DNA of 64,000 bases from Mycolicibacterium psychrotolerans (GCF_010729305.1 NZ_AP022574.1:3906001-3970000), one strand, 5' to 3'. Positions 7,918 through 18,345 are shown, counted from the stretch's first letter. Notes: a model not told the origin generated them from the sequence alone. Program-made: numbers and translations.

Positions 7918-8859
7918 TCACCATCGGTCGTCGCGGCGCTCGCCCGTCGCAGCGCCACCGTCCGACGGCCCCCGCCCTGTCTCCGCGGACCACGCCGTGC
8001 CTTCGCACACCAGGTCCTCCGGAACCGGCAGGCCCCCGGGCAGCAGCGGCAGGCCGGGCAACCCCTCGGGAAGCGGTACGACGGGGACCGGGACGGCCGG
8101 CGCCGCCAAGGGGGCCGGTACCGGCACCACAGGCACCACGGGTCCCGGCAGCGGGGCGGGCACGGACGCGGCGTGCATCAGCGGCGCGGCTTCGACCGCC
8201 GGGACAGCGACGTCGGCCGGAACCTCCGCGACAACCGGGCCAGGAACATCGGGGAAGGGTGGCCCCACGGGCGCTGAAAATGCCTCGGATGCAATGACAT
8301 CGGGAACGGGGGCGGCTGGCTCCGGCGGGGCGGGCGGGGCGGCGGGCGCGGGCGGGGCGGCAGGTGCGGCGGCAGCCACCGGCACCTCCGGCACCGCTGC
8401 CGCGGCCTGCGCCAGCGGCGCGGCAGGCGGCGCCTGCGCGACGACGACGGGAGCAGGCGGTAAGACTGCCGGAACCGCCAGCGGCACAACGGGAGCGGCA
8501 GCCGGAGCAGGCTCTGGAATCGCGGCCGCATGCTCGATGGACGCTGCCGCGATCGGTGCCGCCTCGACCGGGGCGGGCACCGGACCGGGTGCCGTCAGTG
8601 CCGTCAGACCGTGCACCACCTCACCTGCCGGCACCGTGGATGCGGCCGGCACCTCGTCGGGCACAATGCCGTTGAGTGCGTTGGCCGCCGTCTCGAGGAC
8701 CTCGGGAACCGACGGCGGCGATGCGGCCAGCTGCTGCACCATGTCGAGACAGGGCACGCCCGGGCTCGGCTTCGCCGCAGCCGTCACACTCCCGGCGGCG
8801 AGCAGGTAGAGCGCCGCCAACACGGACACGGCACCGACGCGAATGATGTTGGCTGGCAT
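7918..8859 (-). CDS. Exported proline/alanine-rich protein
   Basis: A 313-residue protein with a Sec signal peptide (MPANIIRVGAVSVLAALYLLAAGSVTAAA) followed by a short region with one Cys (SPGVPCLDMVQQLAASPPSV) and then about 200 residues made almost wholly of Pro, Ala and Val, including (AP)n runs and PLPEGLPGLPLLPGGLPVPEDLVCEG near the end. A second Cys there may pair with the first. Such low-complexity mycobacterial proteins are cell-wall-associated or adhesin-like, but no domain is recognised. The ATG at 8859 is preferred over one 7 codons upstream because an AGGGAAAG ribosome site directly precedes it. The antisense Gly/Ala-rich open frame is only its complement. Confidence 0.7.
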   Translation of the reverse strand: MPANIIRVGAVSVLAALYLLAAGSVTAAAKPSPGVPCLDMVQQLAASPPSVPEVLETAANALNGIVPDEVPAASTVPAGEVVHGLTALTAPGPVPAPVEAAPIAAASIEHAAAIPEPAPAAAPVVPLAVPAVLPPAPVVVAQAPPAAPLAQAAAAVPEVPVAAAAPAAPPAPAAPPAPPEPAAPVPDVIASEAFSAPVGPPFPDVPGPVVAEVPADVAVPAVEAAPLMHAASVPAPLPGPVVPVVPVPAPLAAPAVPVPVVPLPEGLPGLPLLPGGLPVPEDLVCEGTAWSAETGRGPSDGGAATGERRDDRW

Positions 8860-9020
8860 GATCTTTCCCTGAACTCTCATCGGCGCCCCCCGCCGACGAG
8901 AAACCTAGCGCGTTCGCGCCCGGGCCGGCGATCCGGTTACCGAATAGATATCGCCGCGAGCTGCTCCGGTGATGAACACGGCGCAGGCCGAAAAGAAACG
9001 CTCTGACACCGATTTCGAAA

Positions 9021-9743
9021 TCAGGTCGCGGTACCCAGCACCCGTCGCGCGGCGAAGACAGCGGCCTGATCGATCATTCCGTTCCACAGGTAGGAGAAAT
9101 GAGCAAACAGGTCGGATCCCTTCGAGCAGTACGGATCGTTGGCGGCGCACAGGTCGATGGCCCTGCTGCCGTACAGCGGGCTGAGCGTGGTGAGCGGCCC
9201 CAATCCAGGAAAGTCGCGCGAAGGGTTGCCGAACACCGCAATCGCCGCAACGTGATTGACCATCGTATCGGGCAGCGGCGAGGGCGTGAAGAACCACAGC
9301 CTGCGCTTCCCGATGGTGATCAGGTCGATCACGCCCGCTCCCTGCGACATTCCACCCAGGACGATCTTCGTGTTGGGGCAGACCCCCGCCGTGTACTGGA
9401 CGTGTTTGTTCGCGTCGACCGCGCCTTCGGACGTCGACTTCGAAAAGTCCCAGCTCGCTGAATAATCCACCGCGCACGCGGCGATCTTCTTGCCGATCAA
9501 CTTCTTCTGCAGGGTGGTGATGAACTGCTTGCCCACCGGGCCGAAGCCGGGCTTGTCGCTGGTGCCGCGCGCGAACACGACCTCCACGTCGGGGCACGCG
9601 TCCGCCGCGGCGACCGGCGCGCGAACGGTGGTGGTGCACAGTGCCAGCGCGGTGGTGACCGCGATTCCGAGGGCACGGGCGGCCTGGCGAGTGCGCACGC
9701 GAACACGTTGGCACAGTTTCAGCAAACTCCGCCAGCGGAGCAA
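9021..9743 (-). CDS. Cutinase-family secreted serine esterase
   Basis: A 240-residue secreted alpha/beta hydrolase of the cutinase/Culp family. After a long Ala/Thr-rich signal region ending VAAADACPD, the mature enzyme begins with the family strand CPDVEVVFARGTSDKPGFG. The catalytic triad is visible: Ser in GGMSQGAG (about 131), Asp in CAANDPYCSKG (about 202) and His in LFAHFSYL (about 215); four Cys can form the two family disulfides. Mycobacterial members hydrolyse lipid esters or phospholipids at the cell surface. The frame opens at a TTG (9743); an internal GTG at 9698 gives a more compact signal peptide (VRTRQAARALGIAV...) and may be the real start. No clear ribosome site decides. Confidence 0.9.
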   Translation of the reverse strand: MLRWRSLLKLCQRVRVRTRQAARALGIAVTTALALCTTTVRAPVAAADACPDVEVVFARGTSDKPGFGPVGKQFITTLQKKLIGKKIAACAVDYSASWDFSKSTSEGAVDANKHVQYTAGVCPNTKIVLGGMSQGAGVIDLITIGKRRLWFFTPSPLPDTMVNHVAAIAVFGNPSRDFPGLGPLTTLSPLYGSRAIDLCAANDPYCSKGSDLFAHFSYLWNGMIDQAAVFAARRVLGTAT

Positions 9744-9856
9744 CCCAACGGTGATCGATCAGATGCCGAACCGGGTTGCGTCAACGCTAGGGAATTGCGC
9801 GATCGTCGGATATTCGTGCCGTCGCTTTCGCTGGCGGGACAGACCGGATGGCAGAA

Positions 9857-10177
9857 TCACCGCGCTGCACCGACCTCCACCAGAAGCACACCGGCGACGA
9901 TCAGACCCATGCCGACGATCATCGTCGGGGTGAGCGGTTCTCGGAACAGCAGCCGTGACGCGGCCGCGGTCAGCGCAACGCCGGCCGCCGCCCAGATCCC
10001 GTAGGCGACGCCCAGCGGCATGCCCTGCTGCAGCGAGGCCGACAGCAATGTGAAGGCCACGACGTAGCCGACGAGAACCACACCGTAGAACGCGCGTCGG
10101 CCGCCCGCGGCGACCCGCAGGGCCAGCGTCCCGGTGACCTCCGATCCGATGGCCGCCATCAGCAGCAGGTACTGCAC
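9857..10177 (-). CDS. SMR-family transporter subunit (second of a pair)
   Basis: A 106-residue, four-helix small multidrug resistance protein. The essential membrane Glu is seen in AAIGSEVTGTLALR (about residue 13), and the family signature GVAYGIWAAAGVALTA lies in helix 3. Its GTG/ATG start lies 3 bases after the stop of an adjacent SMR gene on the same strand, so the two are translated together. Paired SMR genes usually form obligate heterodimers with opposite topologies exporting cationic drugs, polyamines or guanidinium-type compounds; the substrate here is not determinable. Confidence 0.9.
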   Translation of the reverse strand: MQYLLLMAAIGSEVTGTLALRVAAGGRRAFYGVVLVGYVVAFTLLSASLQQGMPLGVAYGIWAAAGVALTAAASRLLFREPLTPTMIVGMGLIVAGVLLVEVGAAR

Positions 10178-10180
10178 GGA

Positions 10181-10522
10181 TCACGCACCGTCGGAAGGGT
10201 CGTCGACGCGGTGTGAGCCCATCTCCACCAACAGCACGCCGGCGATGATGCATACCATGCCGATTCCCATCACCGCGGTGAACGCCTCGCCGAAGATGAT
10301 CGCCGACAGCACCGCGGTGAGCGCCACCCCGATGGCGCCCCAGATGCCGTACGCGACACCGAGTCCCATGCCCCGTTTGAGGACGAAGGTCAGGAAGACG
10401 AAGGAGGCGAAGTATCCGCCGATGACGATCACGTACAGCGCGGGAGCGATCACGGCGGCTTTGAGTGACAACGTCGCCGCCACCTCGCTGACGATGGCGA
10501 GCAACAGCAGAAGCCACGTCAT
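10181..10522 (-). CDS. SMR-family transporter subunit (first of a pair)
   Basis: A 113-residue, four-helix SMR protein starting MTWLLLLLAIVSEVAATLSLK with the conserved Glu near residue 13. The GVAYGIWGAIGVALTA signature is in helix 3, and a charged tail (MGSHRVDDPSDGA) follows helix 4. The longer C-terminal tail and different charge distribution compared with the partner gene fit a heterodimeric pair. It is the promoter-proximal gene of the two. Confidence 0.9.
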   Translation of the reverse strand: MTWLLLLLAIVSEVAATLSLKAAVIAPALYVIVIGGYFASFVFLTFVLKRGMGLGVAYGIWGAIGVALTAVLSAIIFGEAFTAVMGIGMVCIIAGVLLVEMGSHRVDDPSDGA

Positions 10523-10599
10523 GACGACCCAACGTACTGGCGCGGCCGCGGTGGAGAGCGGGCGGGTCCACCGGGATCCGGTGGAGCACCGCCCGTGCG

Positions 10600-10670
10600 A
10601 GCGAGTGACGGGATTCGAACCCGTGTAAACGGCTTTGCAGGCCGGTGCCTAGCCACTCAGCCACACCCGC
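10600..10670 (-). tRNA. tRNA-Cys (GCA)
   Basis: On the minus strand the 71-base gene has a 7-bp acceptor stem GCGGGTG/CACTCGC (one G-U pair), a T arm with loop TTCGAAT and stem ACGGG/CCCGT, and anticodon loop CTGCAAA with anticodon GCA (plus-strand 10636-10638). Discriminator base is U, as expected for cysteine tRNAs. CCA is not encoded. Confidence 0.95.
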
Positions 10671-10730
10671 ACTGACTGTCAGAGTGCCGGCCGTCGCGCG
10701 GGCCGAACACCGTTGCGATCCCGCTGAGCC

Positions 10731-12146
10731 TTAGTCCGCGGGGACGCGCCGCGCGGGACGGCCGCTTCGGATCGACGCGACCGCCGCGGACGCGGCCAGC
10801 ACCGCGAACACGGCGAACAACCACCGGGACGCCGTCGCATCGCCGCGGTCGGAGACGTTCACCACGATGCCGGCCAACGCGGCGCCGAACGCCCCGCAGA
10901 TCACCTGCACGGTGTTGATGGCCGCGGCCGCCGCAGGCCCCTCCGCGGGATCGTCGACCTTGCTCATCGCCCACGCCGACAGATGCGGCCACGCGATGCC
11001 GACCCCGGACCCGGTGAGGACGAGCCCGGCGGCCCACGCCGCAACGAACCACCCGGAGGCGTCCTGGCGTTGCGTCAACGCACCGATCGTCAATCCCAGC
11101 GCCATCACCCGCGGCGCCACCGCGACCGTGCGCACGATCGCCGCCGGCCGGCTCTGCGACGCGCTGCTGATCTCGCCGACAGTCCACCCGACGGCCAGTC
11201 CAGCGCCGAGGAAGCCTGCGGCCACCGGGGTGAGATGCGCCAGCCGTTGCCCGAACAGCGGCACGTACATGTCGACCATCGTCGCGGCCATCAGCACGCC
11301 CAGCGTCAGGTAGATCCACTTGAGCGGACCGGCGCGGAAAGCGCTGGGCGGAAGTACCGAGGCTCCGGCCCGGCAGTCCACTACCAGGAAAACCGCGACC
11401 AAGCCGAAACCCGCGACGACCAATCCCGCGGTGGCGCGTGCGTCGTGCGGGACGCCCGCCGCGCTGACCAGCAGTGCGGCCGCGCCGAGCAGCAGCAGTG
11501 ACCACACCGGGATACGGAACCGGCTCGGCGGTGCGGCGGTGTCGCGGGGCAGCGCGAGCGGCACCAGCACCGACATCGCGGTCGTCATCACCACGAGCAC
11601 ACCGAAAGCCCAACGCCATGAACCATATTGGGCGAACAGCCCGCCGGCGGCCGGGCCCACCAGCGTCCCGACCCCCCACATCGCGGAGACCAGTGCCGAC
11701 GCCTTGGTCCACAACGCGCTCGGCAGCGCGGTGTTGATGACGGCGTACCCGAGTCCGGCGAGCAGCCCGCCGGCCGCGCCCTGCACGGTCCGGCCGGCGA
11801 GCAGGAACTCCATACTCGGCGCCATCGCACAGCCGAGGCTGCCCGCACCGAACAGGCTGAGCCCGAGCAGATAGGACCAGCGAGGGCCCCACCGCATCAG
11901 CACCGCGTGCACCGTGGTGGCCGCCATCACGGAGCCCACCAGGTAGACCGTGGTCACCCACGCGTAGAAGCGCTGCCCGCCGATGTCGGCGACGGCGCTG
12001 GGCATCAGGCTGATGGTCAGGAACTCGTTGGTCGCGTAGAGCGCGACGCCGCCCGCGAGCACCGTCGAGGCCCCGAGGTGTCGCGGACCCAGCAGGCCGC
12101 GCCACGATCCCACCCGGTGGCCGGTGGGCGCCTCGATATCGGTCAC
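10731..12146 (-). CDS. MFS drug-efflux transporter (Rv1634-like)
   Basis: A 471-residue major facilitator superfamily protein, length and hydrophobicity consistent with 12-14 transmembrane helices. Family features include YATNEFLTISLMPSAVADIGG in helix 1, the loop 2-3 region AVLMRWGPRWSYLLGLSLF and the motif C-like helix 5 (GVGTLVGPAAGGLF). The M. tuberculosis gene in the same place beside uvrB, Rv1634, is described as a drug exporter. GTG start. The upstream 39 bases to the uvrB stop contain CTCAA/TTGAG half sites that may be an operator (see findings). It could be co-transcribed behind uvrB. Confidence 0.9.
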   Translation of the reverse strand: MTDIEAPTGHRVGSWRGLLGPRHLGASTVLAGGVALYATNEFLTISLMPSAVADIGGQRFYAWVTTVYLVGSVMAATTVHAVLMRWGPRWSYLLGLSLFGAGSLGCAMAPSMEFLLAGRTVQGAAGGLLAGLGYAVINTALPSALWTKASALVSAMWGVGTLVGPAAGGLFAQYGSWRWAFGVLVVMTTAMSVLVPLALPRDTAAPPSRFRIPVWSLLLLGAAALLVSAAGVPHDARATAGLVVAGFGLVAVFLVVDCRAGASVLPPSAFRAGPLKWIYLTLGVLMAATMVDMYVPLFGQRLAHLTPVAAGFLGAGLAVGWTVGEISSASQSRPAAIVRTVAVAPRVMALGLTIGALTQRQDASGWFVAAWAAGLVLTGSGVGIAWPHLSAWAMSKVDDPAEGPAAAAAINTVQVICGAFGAALAGIVVNVSDRGDATASRWLFAVFAVLAASAAVASIRSGRPARRVPAD

Positions 12147-12185
12147 GTCGTCGACCGTAGAACCTCAATGGCGGTTGAGATCAAC

Positions 12186-14348
<2,163 letters not shown>

Positions 14349-14355
14349 GTTCACC

Positions 14356-14378
14356 AGGGTAGAACCCGGCACCGACAT
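14356..14378 (-). promoter_or_regulatory. RecA-independent DNA-damage promoter (PafBC/RecA_NDp type) of uvrB
   Basis: On the minus strand: ATGTCGGTG (14378-14370), 8-base spacer, TACCCT (14361-14356). It matches TTGTCRGTG-N8-TANNNT at 8 of 9 upstream positions with exact spacing. The -10 ends 7 bases before the uvrB ATG, predicting a leaderless transcript. Confidence 0.8.
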
Positions 14379-14402
14379 CTTCTGTTCCGCGGCCGACCGA
14401 CG

Positions 14403-14927
14403 GTGCTTATCCTGGTCGGCATCCACCCTCCCAAGCGCGAGACCTTCGACCTGGCGACCCGCACCAACACCGACCCGAAGGGTGTCGTGCGGGACGTCGA
14501 CGTCTACGCCGTCCAACCGTGGGGCCTCTACATGGCCCGTCCGGCACCGGGCCGGGCCCAGTTCCACTACCTCGAGTCGTGGCTGCTGCCCGCGCTCAAC
14601 CTGCGTGTGACGGTCTTCCATTTCAACCCCGGACACGAGCGCGACCAGGACTTCTATCTCGACGTGGGCGTCTACACCGCCGGGCCACACGCCTGGCACA
14701 GCGAGGATCACTACGTCGACCTGGTGCTGCGTACCGGCAGGCAGGTGGCGGTGGCCGACGTCGACGAACTCGTGCTGGCCCTCCAGGAGGGCCTGCTCAG
14801 CCGCGCCGACGGCGAACGTGCCATCCGCACCGCAGTGGACACCGTCGAGGCGCTGGCCCGCCACGGCTATGACCTCGACAGCTGGTTGAACACCGTCGGG
14901 ATCACGCTGACGTGGCGCGCAGCATAG
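14403..14927 (+). CDS. DUF402 domain protein (Rv1632c-like)
   Basis: A 174-residue protein of the DUF402/FomD-like phosphatase-type fold. Recognisable blocks are IHPPKRETFDLATRTNTDPKG at the N-terminus, WGLYMARP, HYLESWLLP, HERDQDFYLDVG and the WHSEDHYVDLVL block (about 105), containing the Asp/Glu residues that bind metal in the family. Actinobacterial members are hydrolases of nucleoside or small phosphorylated substrates; the substrate here is unknown. The GTG at 14403 is the first start after the divergent uvrB promoter. The gene lies 54 bases from uvrB, as in M. tuberculosis (Rv1633-Rv1632c). Confidence 0.8.
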   Translation: MLILVGIHPPKRETFDLATRTNTDPKGVVRDVDVYAVQPWGLYMARPAPGRAQFHYLESWLLPALNLRVTVFHFNPGHERDQDFYLDVGVYTAGPHAWHSEDHYVDLVLRTGRQVAVADVDELVLALQEGLLSRADGERAIRTAVDTVEALARHGYDLDSWLNTVGITLTWRAA

Positions 14928-14937
14928 ACTCCCCGGT

Positions 14938-15480
14938 GTGAGTTCGAGCAGACGGACGCGTGCTGCGTGGGCGGTCGGCGCCGCAGCGGTCATGCTGGCC
15001 GGTGGGTCCGTGTCGCCGCTGACCTTCGCGGCCGCGGATCCGGAGCCGCCGCCGGTGGCCGAGAACCCGGCCCCGCCCGTGCAGCACAACGTGCTGTACC
15101 GCGCCCGCGCCGATGGCACCTCCCGCGGCGCGGTGGTGGCCTACAAGCAGGACGACCAGAACGTCAACAGCGCCCAGCCGACGATGCTGCCGGGACAGAC
15201 GTTCGAGGTGAACACCGTTCTCACCGATCCCACGCTGGCCGGCATGCAGATCTCGATCCAGTGGCCGTACGGATCGAACCTGCACTGCGAGATCCTCGTC
15301 GACGACCAGATCGTGGCCCAGGCCGATCAGTTCATCGCACCCCGGTTCTTCCGCGTCAAGGACGACCCGCTGTACGGAACGCTGCAGTGCGGTGCCCCGC
15401 TCGACATCCCGACACCCGCCACGGGCGACACCGGGCCTGCCGCCGAACCCGTTCAGGCCCAGCCCCCTCCGGCGGCCTGA
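14938..15480 (+). CDS. Exported protein of unknown function
   Basis: A 180-residue protein from a GTG start 10 bases after the DUF402 stop, so probably co-transcribed. It has an N-terminal signal peptide (SSSRRTRAAWAVGAAAVMLAGG...TFAAADPE), then a Pro-rich linker (EPPPVAENPAPPV) and a beta-rich globular part. Two Cys (LHCEIL and LQCGAPL) about 40 residues apart could form a disulfide. The tail is Pro/Ala-rich. It is a typical small mycobacterial exported protein with no domain I recognise. Confidence 0.7.
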   Translation: MSSSRRTRAAWAVGAAAVMLAGGSVSPLTFAAADPEPPPVAENPAPPVQHNVLYRARADGTSRGAVVAYKQDDQNVNSAQPTMLPGQTFEVNTVLTDPTLAGMQISIQWPYGSNLHCEILVDDQIVAQADQFIAPRFFRVKDDPLYGTLQCGAPLDIPTPATGDTGPAAEPVQAQPPPAA

Positions 15481-15495
15481 CGCGCGTCGGAACAC

Positions 15496-15526
15496 TTGAC
15501 CCTCACGCGACGTGAGGCGCCAATCT
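15496..15526 (+). promoter_or_regulatory. MerR-type promoter with 19-bp spacer and operator dyad
   Basis: A -35 TTGACC (15496-15501) and -10 CAATCT (15521-15526) are separated by 19 bases, the over-long spacing typical of MerR-controlled promoters. The spacer holds a near-perfect dyad CCTCACG-CGA-CGTGAGG (15501-15517). The predicted start falls at or next to the GTG of the MerR gene (15534), so the transcript is probably leaderless and autoregulated. Confidence 0.75.
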
Positions 15527-15533
15527 GATCGAT

Positions 15534-16313
15534 GTGACGCGGGAGATGCAGGTGGGCGAACTCACCGTCGGTGAAGTCGCGGAGCGATTCGGCATCACGG
15601 TCCGGACGCTTCACCACTACGACGCAATCGGGTTGTTGACCCCGAGTCGGCGGAGCGCCTCGGGTTACCGGGTTTACACGTCAGCCGATCTTGCGCGCTT
15701 GTCGCAGGTCATCGTCTACCGCAGGCTCGAGTTGCCTCTCGACGAGATCGCAAGCCTGTTGGAGGAGGGCAACGAGATCAGCCACCTGGTTCGGCAGCGC
15801 GAACGCGTCATGTCCCGGCTCGATGAGATGAAGGACCTCGTCGAGGCCATCGATCAGGCATTGGAGAAAGCAATGACGAACACCCCCATGACCGACGACG
15901 ACATGCGCGAACTCTTCGGTGACAGCTTCGACGACTACCAGGCAGAGGCCGCGCAGAAGTGGGGCGAGACCGCGGAGTGGAAGGAATCGCAGCGCCGAAC
16001 CAAGTCCTACGGAAAAGACGATTGGGTCCAGATCAAGGCCGAGGGAGAAGCTGTTGAGAAGGCCCTGTCCGACGCGTTCCGTGCGGGCCTCCCGGCCGAC
16101 TCCGAAGAGGCGATGAACGCCGCAGAGCAGCACCGGCTCCACGTGAATCGCTGGTTCTACGACTGCCCGCCGGCTTTCCACCGCAATCTGGGCGACATGT
16201 ATGTGAGCGACCCCCGATATGTGGCCACGTATGACGAGTCGTTCGGGCTTCCGGGCCTCGCGGCCTACTGCCGCGAGGCGATCCACGCGAACGCCGACCG
16301 AGCGGGCCACTGA
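15534..16313 (+). CDS. MerR-family regulator with TipAS drug-sensing domain
   Basis: A 259-residue TipAL-like activator. Residues 8-75 form the MerR winged helix (TVGEVAERFGITVRTLHHYDAIGLLTPS, RVYTSADLARLSQVIVYRR), followed by a dimerisation coiled coil (about 80-120) and a C-terminal all-helical TipAS domain (about 135-255: FGDSFDDYQAEAAQKWG, WFYDCPPAFHRNLGDMYVSDPRY, YCREAIHAN). TipAS domains bind thiopeptides or other lipophilic compounds and switch the dimer to an activator. Codon 1 is the GTG at 15534; a Met at codon 5 is possible. Its own promoter directly upstream has the family geometry, so autoregulation is likely. It ends 18 bases from the convergent coaE stop. Confidence 0.92.
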   Translation: MTREMQVGELTVGEVAERFGITVRTLHHYDAIGLLTPSRRSASGYRVYTSADLARLSQVIVYRRLELPLDEIASLLEEGNEISHLVRQRERVMSRLDEMKDLVEAIDQALEKAMTNTPMTDDDMRELFGDSFDDYQAEAAQKWGETAEWKESQRRTKSYGKDDWVQIKAEGEAVEKALSDAFRAGLPADSEEAMNAAEQHRLHVNRWFYDCPPAFHRNLGDMYVSDPRYVATYDESFGLPGLAAYCREAIHANADRAGH

Positions 16314-16331
16314 CGTCGCGTTCGGCAAACC

Positions 16332-17528
16332 TCAGTCTCTGGGTCGCCAGCCGGTGGCGTCGGCCCACTGCCATGCCCTCCGGTAGGCGTCGAAGAACCA
16401 CGGCTCCTTGCCCTCCGGCGAGTCCTGCCCCACCGCATGTTTGAGGGCGACGTAGGCGGCCTGCTCGTCGGGGTCGGCCCTGAGCCAGTCGACGAACAGC
16501 AGCGCGAACTGCTGCCCGGGCCAGCCCTGCACCCGGACGTGCACGTTCGTGGGGCGTCCCGGATCCGCGGAGCGGTAGAGCCGCTTGCGCCACAGCGCGT
16601 CGTCGTCGACATGGTCGAAGTCGACGACGGTGCTGCGCGCGTCCGGTTTGGCGACGTCCTCGGTGATCGGTGTGGCGACGTAGCCGGCCCCCAGCATCGC
16701 GTCGGCGATCTCGTCGGCCGTGTCGAGGGCGTCGACGGTGACCTGTACGTCGATGACGTCTTTGGCGGCCATCCCCGCGACGGCGGTGGATCCGATGTGA
16801 TCGACGCGTGCCGCCCGGTGGCCGCACGCGGTCCGTAACCGCGCCAGTATCCGCTGGGCCTGGGCCGGCCACTGCGGGTCCGACGGCACCAGCTGCGGCA
16901 GGGCCTGCGCGGGGCGGCGCGCCGCGACGTTGGCCGCGAACGGCTCGATGCGGTCGTGCCAGAGCCGTCGGGCGGCCGCGGCGAGTTCGTCAGCTGTTCC
17001 GGCGTTGTCGAGCCACACATCGGCGACCGCCCGGCGCTGCTCCTCGGTGGCCTGGGCCGCGATCCGGGCCCGGGCGTCCTCCTCGCTGAACCCCCGGTAC
17101 TCGATCAACCGCTCGACCCGCAGGTCGGCGTCGGCGTGCACCACGATGACGAGCGGGAACATCGGCGCCATCTGCGACTCCACCAGCAGCGGGATGTCCT
17201 CGACGATGACGGCGTCGTCCGCAGCAGCCGCGATCAGCTCTGAACGACGTTGCGCCACAAGCGGATGAACGATGCCGTTCAGGGTCGTGCGCTTCTGGTC
17301 GTCGCTGAACGCGATGGCTGCCAGCGCGGGCCGGTTCAGCGCCCCGTCAGGACGCAGGATCTCCTCCCCGAACGCCTCCACAAGACTCTTCAGCCCCGGG
17401 GTGCCCGGCTCCACCACCTCGCGGGCGATGACGTCACCGTCGACGACGACGCCGCCGAGCTCGCTGAACGTCGCCGACACCGTCGACTTGCCCGCCCCGA
17501 TTCCTCCGGTCAATCCGATTCGCAGCAC
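16332..17528 (-). CDS. coaE: Dephospho-CoA kinase fused to GrpB/UPF0157 domain
   Basis: A 398-residue bifunctional-looking protein. Residues 1-200 are dephospho-CoA kinase, the last step of CoA synthesis, with P-loop LTGGIGAGKST (about 7-17), the DGDVIARE and EDIPLLVE motifs and the lid region RGFSEEDARARIAAQ. Residues about 215-395 are a GrpB/UPF0157 nucleotidyltransferase-like domain (VDHIGSTAVAGMAAKDVIDVQV, FALLFVDWLRA). This fusion is the normal mycobacterial arrangement and the second domain is thought to help folding. The GTG at 17528 gives VLRIGLTGG; a TTG two codons upstream is an alternative. Gene order with rpsA and uvrB is conserved. Confidence 0.95.
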   Translation of the reverse strand: MLRIGLTGGIGAGKSTVSATFSELGGVVVDGDVIAREVVEPGTPGLKSLVEAFGEEILRPDGALNRPALAAIAFSDDQKRTTLNGIVHPLVAQRRSELIAAAADDAVIVEDIPLLVESQMAPMFPLVIVVHADADLRVERLIEYRGFSEEDARARIAAQATEEQRRAVADVWLDNAGTADELAAAARRLWHDRIEPFAANVAARRPAQALPQLVPSDPQWPAQAQRILARLRTACGHRAARVDHIGSTAVAGMAAKDVIDVQVTVDALDTADEIADAMLGAGYVATPITEDVAKPDARSTVVDFDHVDDDALWRKRLYRSADPGRPTNVHVRVQGWPGQQFALLFVDWLRADPDEQAAYVALKHAVGQDSPEGKEPWFFDAYRRAWQWADATGWRPRD

Positions 17529-17565
17529 GCCCAACAGTGTGTCAGGAAAGTTTTCACGCCCCGAC

Positions 17566-17592
17566 TGTCGGATTGGGTCGGCGCCGTTCGTC
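17566..17592 (+). promoter_or_regulatory. Candidate ECF42-type promoter of the YCII/sigma operon
   Basis: TGTCGG (17566-17571) followed after 17 bases by CGTC (17589-17592) resembles the reported ECF42 target pattern (TGTCGA near -35, CG(A/T)C near -10). It lies 55 bases upstream of the YCII ATG. Resemblance is approximate; autoregulation is inferred. Confidence 0.4.
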
Positions 17593-17646
17593 GGTCAGGT
17601 AGAGAGTGGACGACAGGGTTTCACTCCCGACCCGGAGGACAATACG

Positions 17647-18345
17647 ATGTACTACTTCGCAGTGCTGCAGACACCCGAGCGCGAGCTGAGCCCGGAGGAT
17701 CTCCAGACGGAGATGCAGGCCTACACCGACTTCCATGCGCGGGCCGCCGCGGCCATCCGAGCCGGTGACGCTCTGGCCTCGGCGGCCGAGGCGGTGCGGA
17801 TCGACGGCGGGCCGGACCGACCGGTGATCACCGACGGGCCCTTCGCCGAGGGCGCCGAAGTGGCCGGCGGCTTCTACGTGTTCGAAGCCGAGAACCTCGA
17901 CGAGGCGCTGGAGCTGGCTCGGCAGGTCCCCGCAGCCTCCTACGGCGCGGTGGAGGTGTGGCCGATGGTGCACTGGAATGCTCCCGATCAGCCGACCACC
18001 GGCGCCGACTGGCTTGCGCTGCTGCTCGAGCCCGCCGACCAGCTGACCGAGCCGTGCACCCCGGAGTGGGAGGACGGCGCGTGCCGCCACGCAGACTTCA
18101 ACACCGCAGCGGGTGAGCACGTGCTGGGCGGGGCGCCTCTGCACCTTCCGGCGACCGCGACGACGGTGCGGGTGCGCGGATCCGAGGTGGTGCTGACCGA
18201 CGGGCCGTTCGCCGAGGGTGCCGAGGTGGCCAACGGCTTCTACCTGCTGCGGGCCGGCGACCGCGAGGAAGCCGCGAAGGTCGCCGCCATGATCCCGGCC
18301 TCGGCGGTGCAGCTGCGCCGCCTCGCGGGTGTGTCCGGGCTCTAG
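17647..18345 (+). CDS. Tandem YCII (DGPF) domain protein
   Basis: A 232-residue protein made of two YCII-related domains. Each contains the DGPF signature in almost identical form: TDGPFAEGAEVAGGFY (about 59) and TDGPFAEGAEVANGFY (about 185). The fold is a dimeric ferredoxin-like barrel; catalytic function is unproven in the family. It lies 5 bases upstream of an ECF sigma factor with a TPR-like C-terminus, the conserved pairing that defines the ECF42 group. The internal duplication replaces the usual two separate DGPF proteins. ATG start with GGAGGAC ribosome site. Confidence 0.88.
   Translation: MYYFAVLQTPERELSPEDLQTEMQAYTDFHARAAAAIRAGDALASAAEAVRIDGGPDRPVITDGPFAEGAEVAGGFYVFEAENLDEALELARQVPAASYGAVEVWPMVHWNAPDQPTTGADWLALLLEPADQLTEPCTPEWEDGACRHADFNTAAGEHVLGGAPLHLPATATTVRVRGSEVVLTDGPFAEGAEVANGFYLLRAGDREEAAKVAAMIPASAVQLRRLAGVSGL

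Noticed and set aside
7784..8809. 341-codon Gly/Ala/Thr-rich plus-strand frame resembling a PE_PGRS protein
   Set aside because: It is the complement of the Pro/Ala-rich exported gene; it lacks a PE domain and a ribosome site.
9011..9022. GATTTCGAAATC palindrome as cutinase terminator
   Set aside because: It overlaps the stop codon and has no usable loop or T-run; left unassigned.
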